Positions 1 to 7,811 of a stretch of DNA of 64,000 nt are shown here, in pieces; the stretch's first letter is position 1; every line of letters begins with the position of its first letter. Under the pieces are notes generated by a model. The model saw only the letters and a list, made by a program, of their open reading frames with translations. It did not search any database and was not told the DNA's origin. Source of the stretch: Aeromicrobium sp. PE09-221 (GTDB lineage: Bacteria > Actinomycetota > Actinomycetes > Propionibacteriales > Nocardioidaceae); contig NZ_MIJB01000005.1 in the NCBI RefSeq assembly GCF_002174305.1, positions 1-64,000 of the forward strand, in the 5' to 3' direction. The translations under genes and the position numbers were made by a program.

Positions 1-136
1 CCCGCATCCGGATCAGTACCCGCATCCGGATCAGTACCGGCGTCAGGATCAGTACCCGCATCCGGATCCGTACCCGCATCCGGGTCAGTTCCGGCGTCAG
101 GATCCGTACCCGCGTCGGGATCCGTACCCGCATCGC
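1..136. repeat. 18-bp tandem repeat encoding DAGTDP
   Basis: About 7.5 tandem copies of an 18-bp unit lie inside the surface-protein gene. They encode Asp-Ala-Gly-Thr-Asp-Pro with synonymous variation (GCG/GCC, ACG/ACT, CCC/CCT/CCG). The copies continue past the window edge, so the true copy number is unknown. Such coding tandem repeats can change length by slippage or recombination. Confidence 0.9.
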
Positions 137-2129
137 CATCGACGACGGAGATGTCCACCGAATCAGAGCCTGTGGACTCCTCGTCCACGAACTGCTCGGC
201 CACGATCGTGTGATCGCCGATCTCCAGACCCGGAACGTCGAGCGTCCAGGTGCCGTCTTCCTCGACCGTGGTCGATCCGGTGAAGTCACCGACGGTGACC
301 TCGATGGTCGCTCCCGGTTCGCCGGTACCCGAGACGGGCACGGTGGCCGTGTCGTCCGAACCCACCGGAATCTCATCCCCGTCGGAAGGATCGGTGATGA
401 CGACCGGCTCGATCGCCTCCTCCTGCGCCCGCACGGACGAGGAGGCGAGGTCCAGGTTCACCACCGAAGCACCCGGGAAGAGCCCAAGGCTCAGGGCGCT
501 GACTGTGAACCCCTCGCCATTCTCGAGATGGCTCGGCTGTGCCGGTTCCTTCAGCGTCGGCTGATCATTGATCGTGATCGAGGCGACTTGATCAATGATC
601 GTCTTCAGCAGAGCATCATCGCCGAGCAGACCGGTGACGATCGGCTGGGTGATGCTGTTCAGCGTGCTCGACAGGTTGCTGATCAGGGTGTCGATCACCG
701 GCTGCAGCAGGGGACCGAGCTGGCCGACCACCGGGTTGAGGATCGGCGTGATCAGCCCGAGCACAGCACCGAGGCCATCCGTATCGAGGATCTCCAGGCT
801 GGCAGGCGGGAATCCCTCAACGCCGATGATGCCGCCCAGCGTTGCCGGGTTGCCGGCATCGTCCTGCAGGACGATGCGCGTATCCGCGATCGTCGCACCC
901 GCCAAGGTCGCACCCAGCTGGATGTCGATGTCGACGCCCAGGCCATAGACGGCGTCCGTCACCAGATTGGTGACCTTCGCCGTCAGCGCGTTCGGGTAGT
1001 CGGACGCATCGCCGGTCAGTGCATTGGTGACGCCGCTGACGATGGTGTTGACCACGTCATCGGACAGCACGTCCGTGTTGGCCGGCAGGGTGCTGAGAGT
1101 ACGCCCCTCATACGGACCGTCGGGGCCGACGAGCAGCTGCTCGAGGTTGACGTTGACCGCACCGGTCGACAGGTCGATGTTGATCGACGCATCGTCGTTG
1201 ACCGTACCGTCCTCATTGCCAGTCGCGTTGTTGATCGGCGTCTGCAGGAGCTCGGTGCGGACGCTGTTGACGAGACCGGTGGTATCGATGCTGAGATCGT
1301 TCAACGACGCGTTCACACCGGTGCCCAGGACGTTGATCGCGTCGAGCGCGGAGACAACGCCTGCGACGAGGGTGTTGATCGCACCCTCCGGACCGAGCAA
1401 ACCGTTGATGGCCGTGCCCGCCTCGCCGACCACGCCGTCGACCGCGCCGACGACACCGCCGATCGCCGGGGCGCGGAAGTTCAGGCCGAGATCGGCGAGA
1501 ACGTACTCAGAGTCGACATCGGCACCGGTCGCCTCGGCCCGCGAGGCCATGGCGCCGAGCTCGAGCTCGAACTGGTCGATCAGCTGATCGGTGACGCCGT
1601 CCAGGTCGAGCTGGCGGAGCAGGTCGATCAGGTTGACCGTGGCCGGACCGTACGCACCCGGGTTCTCCTGATCGATCGCGATAGTGCCGTCCGCGCCGAC
1701 CGCACCGGCGCTGGCCACCGAGCTATCAGCCGACGGCGAGGAGGCGAAGGAGTGCAGCACGCCGACCTCGCCGAGGTCGAGCAGACCGCTCCCCTCGGGC
1801 GTGCTGATCAGAGGAACAGAAATACCGCCGCCGAGGGGAAGGGAGATTCCGAGCGCGCCGATATTGAGCGGATTTGGTTCCGGGTTCGGCGCACTCAGGT
1901 TACCGCTCTCCACGAAGGCGGTTTCGAGTAGCTGCATATCGAGCACATCCGAGTAGATGACCTGGCCGAGGGCTTCAGAGTCATCCGTTGGTGCGGCGGT
2001 CGCCGCGCCTGCTCCCAACATCCCGCCGACGAGCGCCCCCGCCGCTCCCGCGGCTACCCATCGACGGACTGTACTTCTCGAGTTGGACCGCGATGGCCCG
2101 TTTCTTAGACGATTCCAATGTGAATCCAT
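1..2129 (-). CDS. choice-of-anchor G family surface protein (partial, C-terminus off the left edge)
   Basis: Reading on the minus strand from the ATG at 2129, the frame stays open to the window edge, about 709 codons without a stop. Residues 1-46 form an export signal: a basic stretch followed by a hydrophobic, Ala/Gly-rich core ending near ATAAP. Residues about 47-570 are a long Ala/Val/Leu/Asn-rich domain with many 'LINxL/VNxL' blocks, as in actinobacterial choice-of-anchor G proteins. Residues about 573-664 form an Ig-like domain. The last 45 codons are about 7.5 copies of the six-residue repeat DAGTDP, a likely wall-spanning stalk. The sorting signal expected at the C-terminus lies outside the window. 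The protein is probably displayed on the cell wall; its partner is unknown. Confidence 0.8.
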   Translation of the reverse strand, partial: MDSHWNRLRNGPSRSNSRSTVRRWVAAGAAGALVGGMLGAGAATAAPTDDSEALGQVIYSDVLDMQLLETAFVESGNLSAPNPEPNPLNIGALGISLPLGGGISVPLISTPEGSGLLDLGEVGVLHSFASSPSADSSVASAGAVGADGTIAIDQENPGAYGPATVNLIDLLRQLDLDGVTDQLIDQFELELGAMASRAEATGADVDSEYVLADLGLNFRAPAIGGVVGAVDGVVGEAGTAINGLLGPEGAINTLVAGVVSALDAINVLGTGVNASLNDLSIDTTGLVNSVRTELLQTPINNATGNEDGTVNDDASINIDLSTGAVNVNLEQLLVGPDGPYEGRTLSTLPANTDVLSDDVVNTIVSGVTNALTGDASDYPNALTAKVTNLVTDAVYGLGVDIDIQLGATLAGATIADTRIVLQDDAGNPATLGGIIGVEGFPPASLEILDTDGLGAVLGLITPILNPVVGQLGPLLQPVIDTLISNLSSTLNSITQPIVTGLLGDDALLKTIIDQVASITINDQPTLKEPAQPSHLENGEGFTVSALSLGLFPGASVVNLDLASSSVRAQEEAIEPVVITDPSDGDEIPVGSDDTATVPVSGTGEPGATIEVTVGDFTGSTTVEEDGTWTLDVPGLEIGDHTIVAEQFVDEESTGSDSVDISVVDGDAGTDPDAGTDPDAGTDPDAGTDPDAGTDPDAGTDPDAGTDPDA

Positions 2130-2213
2130 GAGTCCCCATCCGAACTATGGATCGGCCGAGGGCCGATATCCGAGCAGAACAACGGGATCACACCTCTGGC
2201 ACCCCGTTGCGGG

Positions 2214-2256
2214 GGACGCTAGCGTCCGTTAAAGCGGAGAGCCACCTTTTATACAA
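2214..2256 (-). promoter_or_regulatory. promoter and palindrome upstream of the surface-protein gene
   Basis: On the minus strand TTGTAT (2251-2256), a 17-bp spacer and TTTAAC (2228-2233) form a -35/-10 pair pointing at the choice-of-anchor G gene. A perfect 14-bp palindrome GGACGCTAGCGTCC (2214-2227) sits where transcription would begin. The pair lies in an AT-rich island, unlike the surrounding sequence. The long leader (about 90 nt) also holds a CAACGGG/CCCGTTG stem. Confidence 0.45.
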
Positions 2257-2377
2257 GGTACAGAAGCCGACGAGGCACGCGGAATGCCCGCTTTTCACGG
2301 GCTAGTGGAGAAAAACAATCGAAGATTCTGCTGAGAAGATATGACGAATCGTCCACCCTGTGAGCGCTGCGGAGCTC

Positions 2378-3751
2378 TCATGCGGCAGAGGACAGCTCCG
2401 GCAGGAAGGTCACGATCCCGGGCACCGCGATGAGCAGCGCGACCACCACGAGATCGGCCAGGATGAACGGTCCGATGCCGCGGAACACCTTGCCCAATCC
2501 CGCCTCGGGCACGGCGCCGGAGTAGACGAAGGCGTTCATGCCCACCGGCGGCGTGATGAGCGCCATCTCGGCGACCTTCACGATGATGATGCCGAGCCAG
2601 ATCCCGTCGAAGTCGTACCCCGTGAGGATCGGGTGCAGCAGCGGCGCCGCGATGAGGATCATCGAGATGCCGTCCAGGAACATCCCCAGCGGCAACAACA
2701 GCAGCAGGCACAGCACTAGCACGATGTACGGCTGAAGGTCGGCGCCGACCACCGCTTCCACCAGTGCGGCACTCGCTCCCGAAAGCGCGAGGAAGTAGGT
2801 GAAGACCCCCGCGCCGGTCATCAGCAGGAAGGTCATCGCCGTCAGGCCGATCGCCTCGGTCACCGAGTCCTTGAGGCGCGCGGCCCACTGGGGAGGACGC
2901 ACCCGCAACAGCATGATGATCAGTGCGGCCAGCGCACCGAAGGAGGCGGCCTCGGTCGGCGTCGCGACACCGAGATAGATGGTGCCGATGGAAGTCCCGA
3001 AGATGACGCCGAGGAACACCACGCCCATGACATCGACCTTGGCCGCCGGGTCCGTGCGGGTGGCTGTGACCGTCCTCCCGACACCGCTCCCGCCGTCGGC
3101 CGTATCCGTTTCGACCGCCGTCGCGCGATGCCGACGTCGGCGGACCGAGACGATGATCATCGCCGTCGCGGCATACGCGAGGATCGTGAGGAGACCCGGC
3201 CCGATGCCCCCGAGCAGGAGCTGTCCGATGCTCTCGCTGGCGACCACGCCGTAGAGCACGAGGACGATCGACGGGGGGATGAGCACTCCCAAGGTGCCGC
3301 CGGCGCAGACCACGCCGGCGGCCAGTCGCAGACCGAGACCCGCCTTGACGATGGCATCGGTCGAGACCCGTGCCATCGTGGCCACGGTCGCGACACTCGA
3401 GCCGGTCACGGCGGCGAAGAGGCCCGAGCCCGCCAGCGACGCCAGTGCGCTACCCCCGGGGAGCCGGCCGAGCACGCGCGAGGCGAAGTCGAAACCCGCC
3501 TGAGCGAGTCCGGCGTTCACCGCGAGGACACCCATGACGATGAACAGCGGGATGATCGTCAGTGAATAGTCCGCAGCGGTGGAGTACGGCTGGTTGGCCG
3601 CGGTGCCCACCGCGGCGCCGGTGCCGCGCAACACCACCACGCCCGCCAGACCAGCGAGCATGAGGGACAGCCCTACGTGCAGGCGGACGGCCAGCAGGCC
3701 GAGGAAGAGGACGATGACGAGCGCCAGCGTCACGATGGAATCAACGGTCAC
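2378..3751 (-). CDS. TRAP transporter large permease subunit (DctM-like)
   Basis: Large membrane subunit of a tripartite ATP-independent periplasmic transporter; it forms the cation-coupled translocation channel. The 457-residue product has about 12 hydrophobic helices and the family length (420-460). The GTG at 3751 is chosen because it overlaps the dctQ stop and is preceded by GGGAG; an upstream in-frame ATG at 3817 would only add dctQ-overlapping residues. It is the last gene of the aldolase-amidase-dctP-dctQ-dctM operon. The substrate is not deducible from sequence; organic acids are typical for the family. Confidence 0.9.
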   Translation of the reverse strand: MTVDSIVTLALVIVLFLGLLAVRLHVGLSLMLAGLAGVVVLRGTGAAVGTAANQPYSTAADYSLTIIPLFIVMGVLAVNAGLAQAGFDFASRVLGRLPGGSALASLAGSGLFAAVTGSSVATVATMARVSTDAIVKAGLGLRLAAGVVCAGGTLGVLIPPSIVLVLYGVVASESIGQLLLGGIGPGLLTILAYAATAMIIVSVRRRRHRATAVETDTADGGSGVGRTVTATRTDPAAKVDVMGVVFLGVIFGTSIGTIYLGVATPTEAASFGALAALIIMLLRVRPPQWAARLKDSVTEAIGLTAMTFLLMTGAGVFTYFLALSGASAALVEAVVGADLQPYIVLVLCLLLLLPLGMFLDGISMILIAAPLLHPILTGYDFDGIWLGIIIVKVAEMALITPPVGMNAFVYSGAVPEAGLGKVFRGIGPFILADLVVVALLIAVPGIVTFLPELSSAA

Positions 3752-4316
3752 GAGAATCTCCCAGGGCCACGGGCTCGGTCTGTTCGATGAGCACCTCGAT
3801 GTCACTGGTGGGAACATCCTCGCCCGCCCGCAGGGCGCGGAACGTCAGGATCTCCTTCCAGATCGCGAGGATGAAGAACAGCAAGAAGGACAGCGCGACG
3901 GCCAGCTTGGCCGGCCAGGTCGGCAGCCGGAGAACATCATTGGTGGTCTCACCGCGTTCCAGGGCACTGTCGAAGGTGCCGAACATGCCGTACACGAGCA
4001 GGACCCCGAGCAGCGTCACCAGCACCGCGCGCAGCAGACTCATCGCCATCCGGCCCCGACGGCCGAGGCGCTCCTCGACGAGACTCACCGAAACGTGACG
4101 ACCGTCGATCTCCGCTGCCGCCAGCCCGAAGAAGGCGACGGCCACGAGAAGCAGGGTCGAGATCTCGATGGCACCGAGGATCGACTGGCCCTGCAGATTG
4201 CGGCTCAACACATCGGCGACGGTCAGGATCCCGAGGCCGAGCAAGACAGTGCCCGCCACGATGACCAGCACCGACGAGAACCGACGGACGGGACGGGGAA
4301 AGCTCACCGGGCTCAT
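3741..4316 (-). CDS. TRAP transporter small permease subunit (DctQ-like)
   Basis: Small four-helix membrane subunit of the TRAP transporter, pairing with DctM. The 191-residue protein shows four hydrophobic segments (about residues 12-35, 48-68, 90-112 and 135-155) and the DctQ feature VADVLSRN after helix 1. Its ATG overlaps the dctP stop codon (ATGA) and its own stop overlaps the start of dctM, so the three subunits are translationally coupled. The C-terminal 35 residues are an acidic tail without recognisable function. Confidence 0.88.
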   Translation of the reverse strand: MSPVSFPRPVRRFSSVLVIVAGTVLLGLGILTVADVLSRNLQGQSILGAIEISTLLLVAVAFFGLAAAEIDGRHVSVSLVEERLGRRGRMAMSLLRAVLVTLLGVLLVYGMFGTFDSALERGETTNDVLRLPTWPAKLAVALSFLLFFILAIWKEILTFRALRAGEDVPTSDIEVLIEQTEPVALGDSRDR

Positions 4317-5398
4317 CAGGGCACCTCCTGCAGGCAGATGTCGAGGGCATCGGCATAGGACGACGACGCGTTCTCCTCGGCGAGGATGTCGCGATAGTCG
4401 TCGAGGACCGATTGCGCGTCGTAGTCACGCTCCTCGTACCGCTCGACCCAGGCTTCCGCCGCGCCGGTCTCGTCGCGGATCCCGGCGACGTCCTCGTCGT
4501 CGAGGGCAGAGAACGTGGCACCGGACTCCTGCAGCTGATCGCAGGCCTGCAGACCGAGTTCGTCGAGCTCCTCGATCCCATAGGCACGCGCCTGCACCGA
4601 CGCGTCGAGCAGAGCCTGCTGGTACCGCTCGGGCATCTCCTGGAAGAGGTCCTCGTTGATGACCACGATCGAGGATCCGTAGGCGCCGATCCCCGGGTCG
4701 ACGATGTACGGGGTCGACCGGGAAAGGCCGAAGGTAGGCAGATTCGACATGCCCAGCGAGGTGTAACCGCCGACCACGCCGCGCTCCATCGACTCGTACA
4801 CATCGGTCGCGGTCATCGCGACCGGGTTGACACCCGTCGCCGCCATGACCTCCGACAGCAGACCGCCGGCACGGATGCTCCGGCCGCGCAGGTCGTCCAC
4901 AGACTCGACCGGCTGGGTGGTGCCCAGCACCGCGTTGCCGATCGGCAGCGGGAACAGCAGACGCACGCCCTGACGTTCGAAATCCTCGCGGAAGGTCTCG
5001 TTCTCCTCGTACAGCCGCTGGATCGCCGCCATATGGGCCTCGGGATTCGAGGACTCGAAGGGCAGCTCCACCGCGGTGTACATCGAGAGGTCCGAGGCCG
5101 CGTACAGCGAGCCCACCTGCGCGAGGTCGACCCGACCGTCGAGGGTCGCCTGCACCGACTCGTCGGCATCGACCAGGCTCTCGGAGTAGTGGAACTTGAC
5201 CGTGACACCGCCATCGGTCAGCTCCTCGACGTCCTCAGCCCACCGCTGGACGGTCTTGGACTGATCGGACGTCGGATTGGAATAGGTCGAGTAGTGGAGC
5301 ACGTACTCGTCGCCTGCCCCGCTGCCACAGGCGACGAGACCCGTCGCGGCCACGAGCGCGGCCGTGCCCGCCGCGATCCGGGCGGTCTTGATCCTCAT
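4316..5398 (-). CDS. TRAP transporter substrate-binding lipoprotein (DctP-like)
   Basis: Extracytoplasmic solute-binding protein that delivers the substrate to DctQM. The 360-residue precursor has a lipobox LVAC with the lipidated Cys at residue 24, as expected for a Gram-positive version of a normally periplasmic protein. The body follows the DctP fold, with the family-typical DLRGRSIRAGG ligand-region motif near residue 163 and the ESMERGVVGGY segment that contacts the carboxylate in characterised homologues. A GAGGAG ribosome site lies inside the end of the upstream amidase gene, 4 nt away. The natural ligand is unknown. Confidence 0.9.
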   Translation of the reverse strand: MRIKTARIAAGTAALVAATGLVACGSGAGDEYVLHYSTYSNPTSDQSKTVQRWAEDVEELTDGGVTVKFHYSESLVDADESVQATLDGRVDLAQVGSLYAASDLSMYTAVELPFESSNPEAHMAAIQRLYEENETFREDFERQGVRLLFPLPIGNAVLGTTQPVESVDDLRGRSIRAGGLLSEVMAATGVNPVAMTATDVYESMERGVVGGYTSLGMSNLPTFGLSRSTPYIVDPGIGAYGSSIVVINEDLFQEMPERYQQALLDASVQARAYGIEELDELGLQACDQLQESGATFSALDDEDVAGIRDETGAAEAWVERYEERDYDAQSVLDDYRDILAEENASSSYADALDICLQEVP

Positions 5399-5402
5399 CT
5401 CG

Positions 5403-6203
5403 TCACTCCTCTCGCGGCACGACGCGGTACCGGCGCAGTGTCAGTGCTGGGTTGACGGTCCGGACCGCATCGATACGCGACCGCTCCACCTCGGCCACGG
5501 CGACGCCGACGGCCTCGCCGACCCCTGCGAGCGTGTTGCCCATCGGGTCGAGCACGACGCTGTTGCCGGCACCCGTCGGCGCGCACTGGTCGGCGGCGAC
5601 CACGTACACGGTGTTCTCGATCGCTCGCGCCCGCAGGAGCGTCGACCAGTGGAACTCCTTGAGCGGGCCGGGGACCCATTCTGCCGGGAGGGCGATGACA
5701 TCGGCCCCCGCGTCGACGAGCGTGCGCGAGACCTCCGGGAAGCGCAGGTCGTAGCAGGTCTGCATGCCGATCATGTAACCGTCGACCTCCAGCAGCTCGG
5801 GCACGCCCGGATCGCTGGCGATCACGCGATCGGACTCGCGGTAGCCAAAGGCATCGTAGAGATGGACCTTGCGGTAGACCGCGCGCACCTGACCGTCCTG
5901 CAGGCCGACCAGCGTGTTGTGGATGCGCCCGTCGCCCGCCGTCTCGTTCACCCCGGCGACGATCGCCGCACCCGTCTCGGCGGAGAGCTGGCCGAGCCGT
6001 GTCACCGAGGGACCGTCCAGCGATTCGGCACTCTCGACGAAGCGATCGTCCATCGCGGGCGCGGTGAAGACGGCGTACTCGGGCAACACGACGATGCGGG
6101 CGCCTCGCTCGACCGCCGAGCGCACGAGACTCTCGATCTCGGACATGTTGGCGGCCTTGTCCTCGGTGGGTGCGAACTGCGCCGCGGCGACGTACAGGCT
6201 CAT
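5403..6203 (-). CDS. carbon-nitrogen hydrolase (nitrilase superfamily amidase)
   Basis: Cytoplasmic hydrolase of C-N bonds in amides, omega-amides or carbamoyl groups. The 266-residue protein carries the complete Glu-Lys-Cys triad: E42 in LPEYAVF, K112 in YRKVHLYD and C150 in MQTCYDLRFPE. The spacing and the CYDLRFPE motif fit the Nit/omega-amidase-like branch rather than true nitrilases. The gene overlaps the upstream aldolase stop by 4 nt (ATGA), and it is followed 4 nt later by dctP. It may release ammonia from an amide taken up by the transporter; that is inference. Confidence 0.88.
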   Translation of the reverse strand: MSLYVAAAQFAPTEDKAANMSEIESLVRSAVERGARIVVLPEYAVFTAPAMDDRFVESAESLDGPSVTRLGQLSAETGAAIVAGVNETAGDGRIHNTLVGLQDGQVRAVYRKVHLYDAFGYRESDRVIASDPGVPELLEVDGYMIGMQTCYDLRFPEVSRTLVDAGADVIALPAEWVPGPLKEFHWSTLLRARAIENTVYVVAADQCAPTGAGNSVVLDPMGNTLAGVGEAVGVAVAEVERSRIDAVRTVNPALTLRRYRVVPREE

Positions 6204-6961
6204 CGGGGACCTCTGTGCTCGTTCTCGATGGCGCGCATGGTGTCCATGGCGGAGGTGAAGCCGTTAAACATCGCGCCGTACTGCATGACCCCCACCATCG
6301 TGTCGGCACCCTCCTCGACGGCGAGCCGCTTCTCGGCGTCACTCCAAGCGGGGAGGATCCAGGGCTTCCCGGCGGCCCGGGCGGCGCGGGCGATGGCCCG
6401 CAGGTCGTCGAGGTCGGCCGGGGTCACACCGTAGGCGCCGCGGCCGCGCAGGAGCGACAGGTCCGAGGGGCCGATGAACACGCCGTCGACCGTGGGCAGC
6501 TCCAAGATGCCCTGGATATCGGTGAAGGCCGAGGCGTCCTCGATCATCGGATAGCAGCGCGTGGTGGTGTCCTGCTCGGTCACCCAGTCGTCGGTGAAGC
6601 CGCGGTAACCCGACGTGCGACCGCCTGCGAAGGAGCGCAGGCCCAGCGGCGGGAACTTGGCATAGGCGGTGACCTCGGCCGCATGCGCGACGGACTCCAC
6701 GTGGGGAATCGCGACAGCGCTGGCACCGAGGTCGAGGGCCTGTTGAATCGGCCCGCGCTCAGGCCCGAGCACCTTGACGATGGAGGTCAGCCGTTGGGCG
6801 CGGATCAGTGGGAGCATCCAGTCGAGCGCGGCCAGGTCGAAGGTGCCGTGCTCGACATCGAGCACGACCGTGTCGTAACCGGCCAGTGCCGCCATCTCGA
6901 CCGCCGCGCTCGACGGCTCGGACAGCCAGACGGCGTGCCGCGGGGTCGTGGATTCGTTCAT
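6200..6961 (-). CDS. HpcH/HpaI aldolase family protein
   Basis: Class II metal-dependent aldolase, usually cleaving 2-keto-3-deoxy or 4-hydroxy-2-oxo acids to pyruvate plus an aldehyde. The 253-residue product shows the family pattern: VVLDVEHGTFD near the N-terminus, IPHVESV, and the MIED/GPSDLS segments that carry the metal-binding Glu and Asp. The ATG at 6961 is preferred over the upstream ATG at 7105 because AGGAG lies 5 nt before it and the longer version would run through the promoter. It is the first gene of the TRAP operon, which places a C-C lyase with the transporter. Confidence 0.87.
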   Translation of the reverse strand: MNESTTPRHAVWLSEPSSAAVEMAALAGYDTVVLDVEHGTFDLAALDWMLPLIRAQRLTSIVKVLGPERGPIQQALDLGASAVAIPHVESVAHAAEVTAYAKFPPLGLRSFAGGRTSGYRGFTDDWVTEQDTTTRCYPMIEDASAFTDIQGILELPTVDGVFIGPSDLSLLRGRGAYGVTPADLDDLRAIARAARAAGKPWILPAWSDAEKRLAVEEGADTMVGVMQYGAMFNGFTSAMDTMRAIENEHRGPR

Positions 6962-7008
6962 CGTTCTCCTCGATGTCGGAGTCGAACCGGCGTGCGCACG
7001 CTCGGTGG

Positions 7009-7037
7009 ACGTTACGTCTACAGTGTGTATACAACAA
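7009..7037 (-). promoter_or_regulatory. promoter of the aldolase-TRAP operon with GntR operator candidate
   Basis: On the minus strand TTGTTG (7032-7037), 17 bp and TAACGT (7009-7014) form the promoter of the operon. Inside the spacer is the perfect palindrome TGTATACA (7026-7033). It matches the general T-GTNNAC-A type of operator bound by FCD-type GntR regulators, one of which is encoded divergently at 7104. Repression by occlusion of RNA polymerase is the likely mode. Confidence 0.5.
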
Positions 7038-7090
7038 GAGGCTACACCTTCACCGTGACCTGGGACACGGGGAGGGTCCGACTCAACAGA

Positions 7091-7096
7091 TAGGCT
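7091..7096 (+). promoter_or_regulatory. -10 box of leaderless gntR
   Basis: TAGGCT lies 7 nt before the ATG at 7104, which would place the transcription start on the start codon. No ribosome-binding site is present. Confidence 0.5.
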
Positions 7097-7103
7097 GAAC
7101 AGC

Positions 7104-7778
7104 ATGCCGACGCCGCCGATGCCCCTCCTGTCCGAAGGAGGCGCGCGCGCTTCGGCCGGCGAGACCGCCTACCGGCACATCAGCGAGGCGATCCTGCGCG
7201 GCGAATACGCCGAGGGCGGTTTCCTCGACGAATCCACCCTCGCCCGCGCCGTCGGCACATCACGGACACCCGTTCGCGAGGCCCTTAACCGGCTCCACGC
7301 GGAACGCTATGTCGACCTCGTCCCCCGTCGCGGGGCGCAGGTCCGCGTCATCACGGCCACCGAGATGCAGGAGATCTACGACGCCAGACTCATCATCGAG
7401 TCCGCCGCGCTCGCCAAGATCTGCCGTCACGAGCGCGGAGCGCCCGCCGCGGCCCCCGGGATCCTCGACGAGATGGAGACAGCAGGGGCCGAACAGGACT
7501 GGTCGAGCTTCGCACGGCTGGACCAGCGGTTCCACCAATCCATCGTCGAGCAGGGCGGCAACGCGGTCCTGACCGATCTCTACCTCGCGCTGCGCCCACG
7601 ACACATCCGGCTGGCGATCCGCACCATCACCGAGGCCCCGCACCGGCGCGCGACCATCGAGCGCGAGCACCGCGAGCTGGTCGACGCGATGAACGCCCAC
7701 GATGCCGAACGGGCTACTCGGGTGCTCAGTGAGCACCTGCGTTTCGTCCCCGAATTGATCAACGCCCTCCCGGGCTGA
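7104..7778 (+). CDS. GntR family transcriptional regulator (FCD/FadR subfamily)
   Basis: DNA-binding regulator with a winged helix at residues about 15-80 (motifs AILRGEYAEGGFL and AVGTSRTPVREAL, the classic GntR recognition helix region) and a C-terminal all-helical FCD effector domain from about residue 90. In the FCD domain the Asp/His pattern for metal or carboxylate binding is partly visible (D, H in DQRFHQSI and H in EHRELVDAM). It is divergent from the aldolase-TRAP operon and very probably controls it through the site at 7026-7033. The 224-residue length is typical. The gene looks leaderless. Confidence 0.92.
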   Translation: MPTPPMPLLSEGGARASAGETAYRHISEAILRGEYAEGGFLDESTLARAVGTSRTPVREALNRLHAERYVDLVPRRGAQVRVITATEMQEIYDARLIIESAALAKICRHERGAPAAAPGILDEMETAGAEQDWSSFARLDQRFHQSIVEQGGNAVLTDLYLALRPRHIRLAIRTITEAPHRRATIEREHRELVDAMNAHDAERATRVLSEHLRFVPELINALPG

Positions 7779-7811
7779 CCGCACACGGCGACCGACCCGG
7801 AAGGGCGTCTC

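Noticed and set aside
210..1931. 573-codon plus-strand frame
   Set aside because: It is antisense to the choice-of-anchor G gene. The minus-strand frame has a signal peptide, Ig-like domain and repeats; this one is Arg/Asp-rich with no domain.
2286..2302. GCCCG-CTTTTCA-CGGGC hairpin as a terminator
   Set aside because: Only five pairs and no T-run on either strand. It is downstream of dctM on its strand but too weak to call.
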